Below the pieces are notes generated by a model that saw only the letters and a program-made list of their open reading frames with translations, did no database searches and was not told the DNA's origin. Shown one piece after another: positions 41,832-50,323 of a stretch of 64,000 nt of DNA. Position 1 is the first letter of the stretch. Every line of letters begins with the position of its first letter. Source of the DNA: Epilithonimonas sp042695135 (lineage in GTDB: Bacteria > Bacteroidota > Bacteroidia > Flavobacteriales > Weeksellaceae). The DNA is taken from the NCBI RefSeq assembly GCF_042695135.1, contig NZ_CP170547.1:2604001-2668000 (forward strand). Reading direction: 5' to 3'. The position numbers were made by a program, and so were the translations under genes.

Positions 41832-42272
41832 TTAGGCACTTTCTAAAACCTCAATAATTTCTGCACCATATTTTTCAATTTTAACTTTCCCTAATCCACT
41901 TACGTTTTCCAGATCTTCAAAATTACTTGGTTTATGCCGGGCAATAGACATAAGATGCGCGTTATGGAATATTATGTAGGGTGGCAGTTGAGATTCTCTC
42001 GCTTTTTCTGCCCTCCAGTGTTTTAATTTGTTATAAATAATCATTTCTTCCTCGGTGAGTTCTTCTTCAAAACCAGCATTGGTTTTATTTAAGATCACTT
42101 TTCTTTCTTTTTCCTCATAATTAATAAAGACAGACCAATAATTAACATCACTCAGTATCAATTGAGTATGCAGATCGATGATTTCATAGCGTTCAAGGTA
42201 ATCGTTCAAAACAGCTTCGTCCATATTCTGAAACTGATCTGAAATTCTGATTTTTAAGACTTTAACTTTCAT
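41832..42272 (-). CDS. HRDC-domain protein
   Basis: 146 aa from ATG 42272 (the frame's earlier TTG at 42287 is less likely). N-terminal part of unknown fold (MKVKVLKIRISDQFQ...), C-terminal HRDC domain of about 75 residues (YNKLKHWRAEKARESQLPPYIIFHNAHLMSIARHKPSNFEDLENVSGLGKVKIEKYG broken up: PPYIIFHNAHLMSIA and SGLGKVKIEKYG are the clear parts). HRDC binds nucleic acid in RecQ-type helicases and RNase D; the helicase is absent here. It follows ssb, but a terminator lies between. Confidence 0.8.
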   Translation of the reverse strand: MKVKVLKIRISDQFQNMDEAVLNDYLERYEIIDLHTQLILSDVNYWSVFINYEEKERKVILNKTNAGFEEELTEEEMIIYNKLKHWRAEKARESQLPPYIIFHNAHLMSIARHKPSNFEDLENVSGLGKVKIEKYGAEIIEVLESA

Positions 42273-42289
42273 AATATTACTATTCAAAT

Positions 42290-42325
42290 TAAAAACCTCG
42301 GCAAGCTGTTCGACTTGCCGAGGTT
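42290..42325 (-). terminator. Terminator after ssb
   Basis: AACCTCGGCAAG (42294-42305) pairs with CTTGCCGAGGTT (42314-42325), followed on the minus strand by TTTTTAATTTG. Confidence 0.9.
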
Positions 42326-42339
42326 ATAATAAATATTAA

Positions 42340-42672
42340 TCATTTGGATCCTAATAAAACCAATTCTTCAACGCGGATTTCTGTTAACATACGTTTCACG
42401 CCGTCTTTGTCATCATAAGAGCGATACATTAATTTTCCTTCTACGGCGATCTCTTTACCTTTAGAAACATATTTTTCCAGAATATCTACCGTTTTACCAA
42501 AGGCAACCAGATTGTGCCATTGCGTTTCTTCTACCCGTTCGCCAGCTGCGTTAATATAGTAATCATTAGTTGCAAGCGTGACATTCGCTTTTTTATTACC
42601 ATTTTCGAAATTGAAAATTTCAACTTCTTTTCCTGTGTGACCGATCAATGTCACTTTGTTTCTTAAAGACAT
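42340..42672 (-). CDS. ssb: single-stranded DNA-binding protein, short form
   Basis: 110 aa OB-fold protein (RNKVTLIGHTGKEVEI; VTLATNDYYINAAGERVEETQWHNLVAFGKTVDILEKYVSKGKEIAVEGKL in pieces). It ends GSK with no acidic tail, so the protein-recruiting C-terminal tip of normal SSB is missing. Short Ssb paralogues of this kind are common in Bacteroidetes; a full-length one should exist elsewhere. Confidence 0.9.
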   Translation of the reverse strand: MSLRNKVTLIGHTGKEVEIFNFENGNKKANVTLATNDYYINAAGERVEETQWHNLVAFGKTVDILEKYVSKGKEIAVEGKLMYRSYDDKDGVKRMLTEIRVEELVLLGSK

Positions 42673-42801
42673 AGCATTAAATTTTTTGAATTAAACTTTT
42701 AAAACCGGGACGTATTGTCTGTTCCTGATTTTCCTGCTGCAAATTTTCATCAAAAAGAAAACCTGATTCGGTAGAAAAGTATTTATATCCGTTTGTAATC
42801 G

Positions 42802-42832
42802 TTTGTAAATGAATATAAATTAATTACCTTTA
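42802..42832 (+). promoter_or_regulatory. promoter of the zinc-ribbon gene
   Basis: TTTG (42802-42805), 19 bases, TACCTTTA (42825-42832), which has one mismatch to TAnnTTTG. Confidence 0.45.
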
Positions 42833-42849
42833 TAAAAACAAGCACACAA

Positions 42850-43203
42850 ATGGAAAACCAAAACTGCCCGGAATGTGGCGACAAAATCATTGGACGATCC
42901 GATAAGAAATTCTGCTCCGATGCCTGCCGGAACGCCTTCAACAACAAACAGAATAAAAACTCAACTAATTACATGCGAAATGTGAACAACAGACTTCGTA
43001 AAAATTACCGCATACTTTCTGAAAATAATTTTGAAGGAAAAACGAAAGTCAATCGTCTTAAACTACAGAACGCCGGTTTTGATTTCGATCACATCACACA
43101 GATCGTGACTTACAAAAACGGTTCGCAATACTTTTTCGTTTATGATCAAGGCTACAAAATCCTTGACAACGACTGGGTATTAATTGTAAAAAAGACCGAT
43201 TAA
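42850..43203 (+). CDS. small zinc-ribbon protein, unknown
   Basis: 117 aa. N-terminal Cys4 knuckle CPECGDKIIGRSDKKFCSDAC (spacing C-x2-C, then C-x3-C), basic helical middle, then a compact beta region (KVNRLKLQNAGFDFDHITQIVTYKNGSQYFFV). It is one base set (3 nt) upstream of the MBL gene, so operon-linked. No named family is claimed; DNA/RNA or protein binding possible. Confidence 0.75.
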   Translation: MENQNCPECGDKIIGRSDKKFCSDACRNAFNNKQNKNSTNYMRNVNNRLRKNYRILSENNFEGKTKVNRLKLQNAGFDFDHITQIVTYKNGSQYFFVYDQGYKILDNDWVLIVKKTD

Positions 43204-43206
43204 ACT

Positions 43207-44292
43207 ATGATTCTTACTATTCTGATCCTGCTGGCGGCAGTTGCCGTTTACCTTTACAACCTTCCCGTTTTCGGTGGAGAATTTTCCGGAAAAAGATTGA
43301 TCCGTATGAAGCAGTCACCGAATTATAAAGATGGAACTTTTCAGAATCAGAGCTTTACACCATCCTTGGCAGAAGGTTACACAATGCGAAAAGTGCTTTG
43401 GGAATTCCTGACTGACAAAACGGAAAATAAGATTCCAAAAACACAATTGCCAACTCAAAAAATCAATCTTAAGGAACAACCGATCACCGATAATTTTCTG
43501 GTTTGGATGGGACATTCGTCTTATTATTTTCAGGTTGATGGGAAACGGTTTTTGGTAGATCCTGTTTTCAGTGGAAACGCATCACCGATTCCTAGAACTA
43601 CGAAAGCCTTTGCAGGAACTGATGTTTATTCTGCAGAAGACTTCCCTGAAATTGATTTTCTGATCATTTCGCACGATCATTACGACCATTTGGATTATAA
43701 AACCGTTAAAAGTCTTAAACCTAAAATTGATAAAGTCATTTGTGGATTAGGCGTTGGTTCTCATTTTGAAAAATGGGGTTTTGATGATGATCAAATCGTC
43801 GAATTGGATTGGTATGAAGACGAAATTATATCAAAAGGATTTAAGATCACTTCTACTCCAGCGCGACATTTTTCCGGCCGAAGATTCAAGAGAAATAATA
43901 CGCTTTGGTCTTCGTATGTTTTGCAAACTCCGACGAAGAAAATTTTCATTGGTGGTGATAGTGGTTATGATTTTCATTTTAAAGAAATCGGAGAGAAATT
44001 CGGTCCATTTGACTGGGCAATTCTTGAAAACGGTCAATACAATGAAAAGTGGCGATACATCCACACTCTGCCGGAAGAATTCATCAAAGTTGCTGAAGAG
44101 CTTAATGCAAAAAAAGTCCTTCCTGTTCATTCCGGTAAATTCTCTTTGGCACAACACGCGTGGAACGAACCACTGGAAAAAGTTTTTGAAAACAGCCGAG
44201 GCAAAAGTTTCAAAATTTCAACGCCAATTATTGGTTCAAAACTGGATTTGGATGATGATTTACAGATTTTTATCGAATGGTGGAAATCTTAA
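43207..44292 (+). CDS. metallo-beta-lactamase-fold hydrolase (NAPE-PLD/UlaG-like)
   Basis: 361 aa. N-terminal membrane anchor (MILTILILLAAVAVYLYNLP), then MBL fold with HDHYDHLD (156-163, metal site), VWMGHSSYY, RHFSGR and GGDSGYD motifs. This subgroup includes lipid phosphodiesterase-like and UlaG-like enzymes; the substrate is open. It follows the zinc-ribbon gene by 3 bases. Confidence 0.9.
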   Translation: MILTILILLAAVAVYLYNLPVFGGEFSGKRLIRMKQSPNYKDGTFQNQSFTPSLAEGYTMRKVLWEFLTDKTENKIPKTQLPTQKINLKEQPITDNFLVWMGHSSYYFQVDGKRFLVDPVFSGNASPIPRTTKAFAGTDVYSAEDFPEIDFLIISHDHYDHLDYKTVKSLKPKIDKVICGLGVGSHFEKWGFDDDQIVELDWYEDEIISKGFKITSTPARHFSGRRFKRNNTLWSSYVLQTPTKKIFIGGDSGYDFHFKEIGEKFGPFDWAILENGQYNEKWRYIHTLPEEFIKVAEELNAKKVLPVHSGKFSLAQHAWNEPLEKVFENSRGKSFKISTPIIGSKLDLDDDLQIFIEWWKS

Positions 44293-44358
44293 AATTAATG
44301 TTTTTAGTTTTAGATATTTAACTATATTCATTTTTACAAAAAATCTAAAAAGTTAATT

Positions 44359-44703
44359 ATGGAAGAATTGAATGATCTTGAACTTATTCTACTAGAAGGT
44401 TTAACAAAAAAATACCCGCAACTCACAGCTCATATACCATATTTGAAAGTCACCGAAAGAAAATCCACAAGTACCGGTTTGGATATCAATCTCAAATATC
44501 TTAATTACACTGGTGAGTATGATGACATCAATGCCTTATTCAGCAATGGAGAAAATATAGATATCAAAGGTTTGAAGGAAGGTTTAAGCTACGTTATCGA
44601 TGTTACGGTTGGAGAAATAACATCTATCGAATTCTCAACATACAACGAAAAATGGGACGGAAAGTTCACCGATTATAAGATCGTTGAAAATGAGAACAAT
44701 TAA
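44359..44703 (+). CDS. hypothetical protein
   Basis: 114 aa, acidic, no signal peptide, no transmembrane helix (MEELNDLELILLEGLTKKYP; KGLKEGLSYVIDVTVGEITSIEFSTYNEKWDG). No recognised family. Closed by a strong terminator. Confidence 0.7.
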   Translation: MEELNDLELILLEGLTKKYPQLTAHIPYLKVTERKSTSTGLDINLKYLNYTGEYDDINALFSNGENIDIKGLKEGLSYVIDVTVGEITSIEFSTYNEKWDGKFTDYKIVENENN

Positions 44704-44723
44704 TTGAAAAATTAAAACAAAAG

Positions 44724-44750
44724 AGGATGAGCAAACACTCATCCTTTTTT
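44724..44750 (+). terminator. Terminator after 44359-44703
   Basis: AGGATGAG (44724-44731) pairs with CTCATCCT (44738-44745), followed by T. Confidence 0.9.
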
Positions 44751-44770
44751 ATAATCTTATAAATCAAATA

Positions 44771-46150
44771 TTATTTGGCTGTTGTAACAACTGTATTTTT
44801 CAGCCAGTTGCTGTGGAATTTACAATCCTTGTATTTGTTATCAATTGAGATAAAAATAGACGGGATTTTTGTATTTACCCATTTTTCAACAATCTCGTTT
44901 TTCTTTTTGTTGAGAGCCATATCTTTGATTCTTTCATAATCGGTCGATAGTTCCAATTGATGTGCATCAATAATATCATTTACCTGAACGATGCTGATCA
45001 ATTTTCTTTTCTGTTGATCTTCCTGCTGGAAAGGCTCAGTAATATCATTTTTCTTAAGACCTGCGATCTGATAAGATATTGTTGGATCCAGACCCAATTT
45101 CTCAAGCTTGTCGGAACCATCCTGATTATTGGTCATAATCCCGGCAGAGAACTTATTGCTTTTATCATCTGAGTATTTGTAAGCTGCATCTTTGAAAGTG
45201 ATTTTTTTGTCCATTATCAGTGTTCTGATGCTGTCCAGTTCCTTTCTGCCAGCCGCTATCTCATCTGCATTTGGGGTACTTTTTATCAGAATATGTCTTG
45301 CATCATATTTCTTTCCGTTTCTTTTGACAAGCTGGATCAGGTGATATCCAAACTCAGATTCTACGGGATCAGACATCTCTCCTTCCTGGAGATTAAGTGC
45401 TGCCGCTTCAAACGGTTTTACCATCTGTCCCATATTGATGTTTTTGTAAAGACCGCCAAGTGCAGCAGAACCTTCGTCTTCAGAATAGATTCTTGCCTGG
45501 TTCTCAAAACTTTCTCCTTTTTTGATATCTTCTTTTATTTTATTGAGCTTATCAATAATTTCTTTTTTATGAGCTGCAGAAATTTTTGGGAAAATACTGA
45601 TTTTAGAAAGTACAACCTCATCTTTTACATTAGGCAACTGGTATTTGAACTGATTATAAAAATCCGTTACTTCATTTGGTGTTACATCCGCCTTTTCAGT
45701 AATCCTTCCGTATTTTGCCTGTCCGTAATAGTTATCAGCATCAATTTTTTCGATTGCTGTTTTCATTTCATAAGACGTCCGGAATTTGTAAGCTGCCAGC
45801 ATCGCCTTTTCATCAGGAAACTGAGAAAGTATCTGGCTGTATTTGGTTCCGGCCATTTCTTTGATAGCCGCAGATCTGTTTTCTATCAGTGTATCCTTTT
45901 TTGCTTCGAATATGAGCAATTTATTATTCAGGATACTTTCCATAAAATCACATTTATCTCCCACATTTGCGCCCTGCTGTTTCGCATAGTTCGCTTGATC
46001 CTCAATGTCAGACTCAAGAACGATTTCATCACCGATTACGGCTGCAATCCCATCTATGAGCTGACCTTTTTTTATTTGAGCAGATAAATTTGTATTAAAT
46101 AAACACAGAATCACTGACAATAAAAAAAGACATTTCGTGTATTTTAACAT
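44771..46150 (-). CDS. periplasmic peptidyl-prolyl isomerase, SurA-like
   Basis: 459 aa with signal peptide (LFLLSVILCLFNTNLSAQ). N-terminal SurA-type chaperone part (LIDGIAAVIGDEIVLESDIE), then two parvulin domains at about 175-270 and 280-380 (ARIYSEDEGSAALGGLYKNINMG; ARHILIKSTPNADEIAAGRKELDSIR). It should help outer-membrane protein folding. A second parvulin-type protein follows upstream (46216-48051), making a two-gene envelope-folding cluster. Confidence 0.9.
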   Translation of the reverse strand: MLKYTKCLFLLSVILCLFNTNLSAQIKKGQLIDGIAAVIGDEIVLESDIEDQANYAKQQGANVGDKCDFMESILNNKLLIFEAKKDTLIENRSAAIKEMAGTKYSQILSQFPDEKAMLAAYKFRTSYEMKTAIEKIDADNYYGQAKYGRITEKADVTPNEVTDFYNQFKYQLPNVKDEVVLSKISIFPKISAAHKKEIIDKLNKIKEDIKKGESFENQARIYSEDEGSAALGGLYKNINMGQMVKPFEAAALNLQEGEMSDPVESEFGYHLIQLVKRNGKKYDARHILIKSTPNADEIAAGRKELDSIRTLIMDKKITFKDAAYKYSDDKSNKFSAGIMTNNQDGSDKLEKLGLDPTISYQIAGLKKNDITEPFQQEDQQKRKLISIVQVNDIIDAHQLELSTDYERIKDMALNKKKNEIVEKWVNTKIPSIFISIDNKYKDCKFHSNWLKNTVVTTAK

Positions 46151-46170
46151 TATTTTTATTTATTAAGCTG

Positions 46171-46178
46171 CAAAATTA
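46171..46178 (-). promoter_or_regulatory. -7 box of the SurA-like gene
   Basis: TAATTTTG, about 20 bases before the ATG at 46150. Confidence 0.5.
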
Positions 46179-46215
46179 AGATTATCAACCAATTCTGCTT
46201 CATTTTTTGTTATAA

Positions 46216-48051
46216 TTATTTCTTAAAATTTTTGTTCAGTTCTGCCATAAAAGCGGGCTGAATTTCAACTTTCGTTTTTGCGCGCTGATTGGCAATTGTT
46301 TTTTGAAGCACTTTCTCGGTTACGGCATCCGTCATTTCCGGTTCTGCTTCTGCCTGCGTCATCTGCTGTTCAGGTAATAGTTCATCAATTGCGATCACCA
46401 CATCTCTCTCTCCGATCTTAGTCGTGAAAGTTCCTTTTTTGAAAGGTACATTATTTTTTTTGAAGATATCGGAAGATTCCTGGATCTTTCCTTCCTCAAA
46501 ATGAACTAAGACCTGATTCTTGCCGTTGACCTGATTTTTATATTTAGCTTTCAAAGCTTCCCATTTTTTGGGATCTTTCATTTCTTTTTCGACTTCTTTT
46601 AATAGTGAAGGATCAGAAATAACTGCCGCTCTGGATTCTGCTCTTTTCTCCCAGACAAACTTAGCCTTGTTTTCGTTATAATAATCTGTGAAAAGTTTAG
46701 GATTATTTTTAACCTCATCTTTCAGATACTCAGAAAAGATATATTCAGAATAAAGGTTCTTTTTTAGATCATCAATTTCCGGTTTTACATCAGGAAGATT
46801 TACAAAGTTCTTGGCATAAACACCAAGCATATATTGCTGCGCCTGATAATCGACCAATTCTGACCATTGGCTTGTCGGGATCTGTTCCAGATTTTTGTAC
46901 TGAGAATCTATTGCTTTTTTAAAATCTTCATAGGTGACATTATTTTTTCCGTAAGAGAAAAGCACTGCTTTTGGATTCTTAGGATTAAGATAACTTTGAT
47001 ACGATTTTTTGATCTCGGCAAAATCTTTGGTTTCAATTAATTTATCCTGAGTTTTCAGCCAAGCAACCAGTTTTGCCGTTGCTTCGTCTCCATAACTTGT
47101 GGCAAGCATTTCTTTCTGGAAAAACCTTCTATTCTCATCCGTAAGTACGTAAGGTTCAATATTATAAATATTAAAGATAAAATATTTGTCTCCGAAAAGA
47201 ATCGGCTGTTTTGTATAGAAATCTTTCTTCTGACCTTTCAAAGCATTGTAAACTTCGTCCGGTAAAATCGGAGAACCCATTACCGCACCACCAGAATTTT
47301 TTTCTTCCTCAGTCGCTCCGAAATCTTTTACAACTGCCTGAAACTTCTTGCCAGATTCCAATTCTTTATAAATCTTGGCTTTAGTTGTTTCATAATTTGC
47401 ATCATTAGGAACCGTCAAAACGCCAAATATCATATAACCAAGACTAGGTCTTGTGCCGACAACTTTTGCAAAGCCAACAACATTTGGTTTATCTATAAAG
47501 GTTGTATAAGAATTAACCGGCGCATTTTTCACCTGCTGATAAAGATCGTAATCCAGCATTCCCGGTTTTACATAAAATGCTTTTCCGGCTTCAGGCGCTG
47601 AATTTTTTGCCAGGAAATCTTCCATCTTCATTTTTCCGGATTTCACTTCATTATAAAGTGCTTTGTAATCTGTTTTATCATCGGCTTTTTTTTCCTTGAT
47701 GAAAAGTAAAACCTGGGTTTCTGTCTTATTAGAATTTACAAAATCCTGTAGAATCGGCTCAATAATAGGCTTTGGATAGAATTTCTGCTCTCTGAGTTCT
47801 GAGGTTTTCTGATTAACAGCATTCACAAAATAATTGAGTGTATCTGCTTTTTTCTCCTGTGCTAATTGCTGTAGCAACAGAAACTCTACGGTAGAATTTA
47901 CAGATTTGTCCGGACCATTGGTATCGAGTCCGTATTTATTTTCTTTGATATAGTCTTTTACGGAAATGCTGTCTTTGCCAACAATCAGATATTGTGAAAA
48001 AGCCATTTGCGAAGCAAACGCTAAAACAACAGGAAAAATTTTCTTCTTCAT
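46216..48051 (-). CDS. large parvulin-type periplasmic foldase
   Basis: 611 aa with signal peptide (MKKKIFPVVLAFASQMAFSQ). Parvulin-like segment around 205-300 (LGYMIFGVLTVPNDANYETTKAKIYKELESGK; GGAVMGSPILPDEVYNALKG), long helical arms before and after, ending in an Arg/Lys-rich tail. A PPIase/chaperone for outer-membrane proteins is likely. It precedes the SurA-like gene on the same strand. Confidence 0.85.
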   Translation of the reverse strand: MKKKIFPVVLAFASQMAFSQYLIVGKDSISVKDYIKENKYGLDTNGPDKSVNSTVEFLLLQQLAQEKKADTLNYFVNAVNQKTSELREQKFYPKPIIEPILQDFVNSNKTETQVLLFIKEKKADDKTDYKALYNEVKSGKMKMEDFLAKNSAPEAGKAFYVKPGMLDYDLYQQVKNAPVNSYTTFIDKPNVVGFAKVVGTRPSLGYMIFGVLTVPNDANYETTKAKIYKELESGKKFQAVVKDFGATEEEKNSGGAVMGSPILPDEVYNALKGQKKDFYTKQPILFGDKYFIFNIYNIEPYVLTDENRRFFQKEMLATSYGDEATAKLVAWLKTQDKLIETKDFAEIKKSYQSYLNPKNPKAVLFSYGKNNVTYEDFKKAIDSQYKNLEQIPTSQWSELVDYQAQQYMLGVYAKNFVNLPDVKPEIDDLKKNLYSEYIFSEYLKDEVKNNPKLFTDYYNENKAKFVWEKRAESRAAVISDPSLLKEVEKEMKDPKKWEALKAKYKNQVNGKNQVLVHFEEGKIQESSDIFKKNNVPFKKGTFTTKIGERDVVIAIDELLPEQQMTQAEAEPEMTDAVTEKVLQKTIANQRAKTKVEIQPAFMAELNKNFKK

Positions 48052-48107
48052 TTTAATATTAATAATTATAACTCTTTTTTGAGTAATAAATTTGTGTAAG
48101 GTTAAAT

Positions 48108-48443
48108 TTAGATTGCAGATTCGAACGCTGTCAACTCTTTGAACTGATGAATTCTCTCTCCCAATTCCTGTTTCGTGACATTCTCTATCCTTTCTGTCCC
48201 GAATTTTTCAACTGTAAAAGATGCCATTGCACTTCCAACGATGATTGCCGTTTTCATGCTTTCAAAACTGAAATCGCCTTTCTTGGTAAGATATGCTGCA
48301 AAACCTCCTGCAAACGTGTCGCCTGCTCCGGTCGGGTCGAAAACTTCTTCCAAAGGCAAAGCAGGAATTGCGAAGATTTTTCCATCGTGGAAAAGTAAAG
48401 CGCCGTGTTCTCCTTTTTTGATAATCACATACTTTGGTCCCAT
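48108..48443 (-). CDS. PfkB-family sugar kinase, C-terminal part (after frameshift)
   Basis: 111 aa. Carries the catalytic signature DPTGAGDTFAGGFAAYL and the ATP-site end of a ribokinase-like fold. It continues the 48425-49027 frame: inserting one A in the run of five at 48452-48456 restores AAQKIHTMGPKYVIIKKG and gives a normal 306-residue kinase. Confidence 0.85.
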   Translation of the reverse strand: MGPKYVIIKKGEHGALLFHDGKIFAIPALPLEEVFDPTGAGDTFAGGFAAYLTKKGDFSFESMKTAIIVGSAMASFTVEKFGTERIENVTKQELGERIHQFKELTAFESAI

Positions 48444-49027
48444 TGTGTGGATTTTTGAGCAGCTTTCACCAAAGAATATTCTCCGGAAAGCTGTCTTGCC
48501 TCCTCGTCATTGATGGTTATAACGTCTGTCTTTGCAATTACTTTCATCAGGTTGTCCCAAGCGATATCCATCCAGAAATTCATTGTGTCAAGGATCACCA
48601 ATTTTGGCTGAGTTTTCATTTTTTCCAGAACTGAAAGCTGAACTACAGGATCAAGATTTCCTAACAACAGCACTTCTGCTTCTGAAGAATGCTCAGGAAC
48701 TTTCGGGTTGAAGTCTGCCAAAACGTTAAGTTCTGTGATCAAAGTATCTCTTGAATTAAGGTCGTTGTGATACTTCCCACTCCAGAAGAAAGTTTTCCCT
48801 TCTTTCACCATTTCCACGCCATCAACATTGATATTTTTTGATGTCATCATATCAAGATATTCTTGTGGAAAATCGCCGCCGATTACGGAAACCAAACTCA
48901 CCTCTGTATCCAAAGCTGCTGCTGCAAGTCCGATATAAGTGGCTGCACCACCAAGAATTTTATCTGTTTTTCCAAAAGGTGTTTCGATGGCATCAAATGC
49001 TACAGTTCCTACTGCTAGTAATTTCAT
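48425..49027 (-). CDS. PfkB-family sugar kinase, N-terminal part (frameshifted)
   Basis: 200 aa. Substrate side of a ribokinase-like fold (GTVAFDAIETPFGKTDKILGGAATYIGLAAA; DTMNFWMD; VITINDEEA). The frame runs off at AAQKSTQWDQSM. The missing base is one A of a run. Phosphorylates a sugar or nucleoside of unknown identity. As sequenced the kinase lacks its catalytic Asp (on the other piece). Confidence 0.85.
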   Translation of the reverse strand: MKLLAVGTVAFDAIETPFGKTDKILGGAATYIGLAAAALDTEVSLVSVIGGDFPQEYLDMMTSKNINVDGVEMVKEGKTFFWSGKYHNDLNSRDTLITELNVLADFNPKVPEHSSEAEVLLLGNLDPVVQLSVLEKMKTQPKLVILDTMNFWMDIAWDNLMKVIAKTDVITINDEEARQLSGEYSLVKAAQKSTQWDQSM

Positions 49028-49050
49028 ATTTATTTGTTTTTACTTGTATT

Positions 49051-49088
49051 TTTGAACGCAAAGCGCGCAAAGTTTTTTATTAATTATA
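49051..49088 (+). repeat. Dispersed GAACGCAAA element, copy 2
   Basis: TTTGAACGCAAA, two bases, GCGCAAAG, then TTTTTTATTAATTAT; copy 1 at 20947. Confidence 0.55.
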
Positions 49089-49204
49089 CTTATTATTTTA
49101 AGTTCGCATAGACGTAAACTCATCAAAGAAAAATAATCTTTCAAAGAGATTTTTTCAGTGTCATAAATTCTTTTCTCTTTTGCCTTTACTCTTGTTTTTT
49201 ATTT

Positions 49205-49759
49205 TCACTTCCATTCAAAAGAATCTATCAAATGTAAAAGATCTTTTTTGATATAATCTACAGCCGGTGCCAGGGAATCCGGACGCGGACGGGAATTGAA
49301 ATATAAATTACCCGTTACAAAATGTCTTGTGCTGTCTGTCACATAAAACTGAATGTTGGAAGCGGTTTGCCCTTTCAATTCGTAGAAATTTCCGTAAACA
49401 TGCTTCTCAGGATAGGCGAAAAATTTTGTATCAATTGCGCTTGCTTTGATGGTATGTTCATAGACCATCTTCTCCACTTCTTTCACGTGAAGCGGGAAAT
49501 CATTCTTGATCGGGAAATAAGTAATAAAAACGTTGGCTTTCATCTTCGGATAAGACAAATTGTACCAGCAAGGCTGTTTTGCATCTTTTACGTTAGCAAA
49601 ATCGGAATAATCGAATGAGTAATTGCAAGGTGCAGAAAAATTCAGATATTTCGGGGTTGGATATTCCAGGCGCAGATCTCCTTTCGGTTTTGGAACGGAT
49701 TCTTTGCCGCAAGAGAAAAGCATCAATCCTATGAAAATTCTGATGAGATTTTTAAACAT
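49205..49759 (-). CDS. gldD: gliding-motility lipoprotein GldD
   Basis: 184 aa from ATG 49759 (lipobox LMLFSC). After the lipid cysteine: PKPKGDLRLEYPTPKYLNF, the GldD start; then SFDYSDFANVKDAKQPCWYNLSYPKMKANVFITYFPI in the family pattern. GldD is one of the gliding/T9SS-linked lipoproteins; many non-gliding flavobacteria keep it. It has a -7 box four bases before ATG. Confidence 0.92.
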   Translation of the reverse strand: MFKNLIRIFIGLMLFSCGKESVPKPKGDLRLEYPTPKYLNFSAPCNYSFDYSDFANVKDAKQPCWYNLSYPKMKANVFITYFPIKNDFPLHVKEVEKMVYEHTIKASAIDTKFFAYPEKHVYGNFYELKGQTASNIQFYVTDSTRHFVTGNLYFNSRPRPDSLAPAVDYIKKDLLHLIDSFEWK

Positions 49760-49763
49760 CCGG

Positions 49764-49771
49764 CAAAAATA
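49764..49771 (-). promoter_or_regulatory. gldD -7 box, four bases before ATG
   Basis: TATTTTTG, CCGG, ATG. Predicted leaderless start. Confidence 0.5.
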
Positions 49772-49913
49772 ACAATTAGAATCCATACAGAGAATTTTGA
49801 ATACTTAATTTTTGTTAAGAATAATTGATTTACAGAGAAATAGTGAGATAAAGATTGGAAACTTATTAAATCTCTCGCAGATCTGGCAAATTTTGCGGAT
49901 TTGTTCTAAACGC

Positions 49914-49996
49914 ATTTTGTCATTCCGTAGGAATCTAGGCTGCTGAGATTGACTTTATCGAACCACTTCGTTAGGTTTCCTACGGAATGACAAAAT
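49914..49996. repeat. 20-bp perfect inverted repeat with 43-base loop
   Basis: ATTTTGTCATTCCGTAGGAA (49914-49933) and its exact reverse complement (49977-49996). No open frame inside. It lies next to palindromic element C. Confidence 0.8.
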
Positions 49997-50027
49997 CATG
50001 TTTTTATATTGACTGTTTGTTTTATGT

Positions 50028-50152
50028 AGAATCTGCAGCCCGACTTGAGTGGAGCTCTTTTTTGTTATTGCGATTGTAGAATAGTTCTATTGATAACTTC
50101 GGTTCGTTCGCAGTGACAAAAAAAAGCGGGAACGGAAGGCGGAAAAGCTGCC
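50028..50152 (+). repeat. Intergenic palindromic element, copy C
   Basis: Same ends as copy B (AGAATCTGCAGCCCG ... TGAGTGGAGCTC; GCGGGAACGG ... GGAAAAGCTGCC). The inner arms are different again but pair: CTTTTTTGT with ACAAAAAA and, further in, TTGCGA with TCGCA. An extra AGCTGCCCAAAT lies at 50189. Confidence 0.75.
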
Positions 50153-50323
50153 ATAATAAAATAAAAAATAGCTTTCGACGAATCTCAAAAGCTGCCCAAA
50201 TATTACTAATTTGTTTTAAAAAGCGTTAAAATTTAGGATTAATCCGATGAAAATAAAATATTTGTAACCTTTTTGGGTTTCTGATCGTATAATATATTGC
50301 AACCTAAAGAATGAGGTTTTTAT

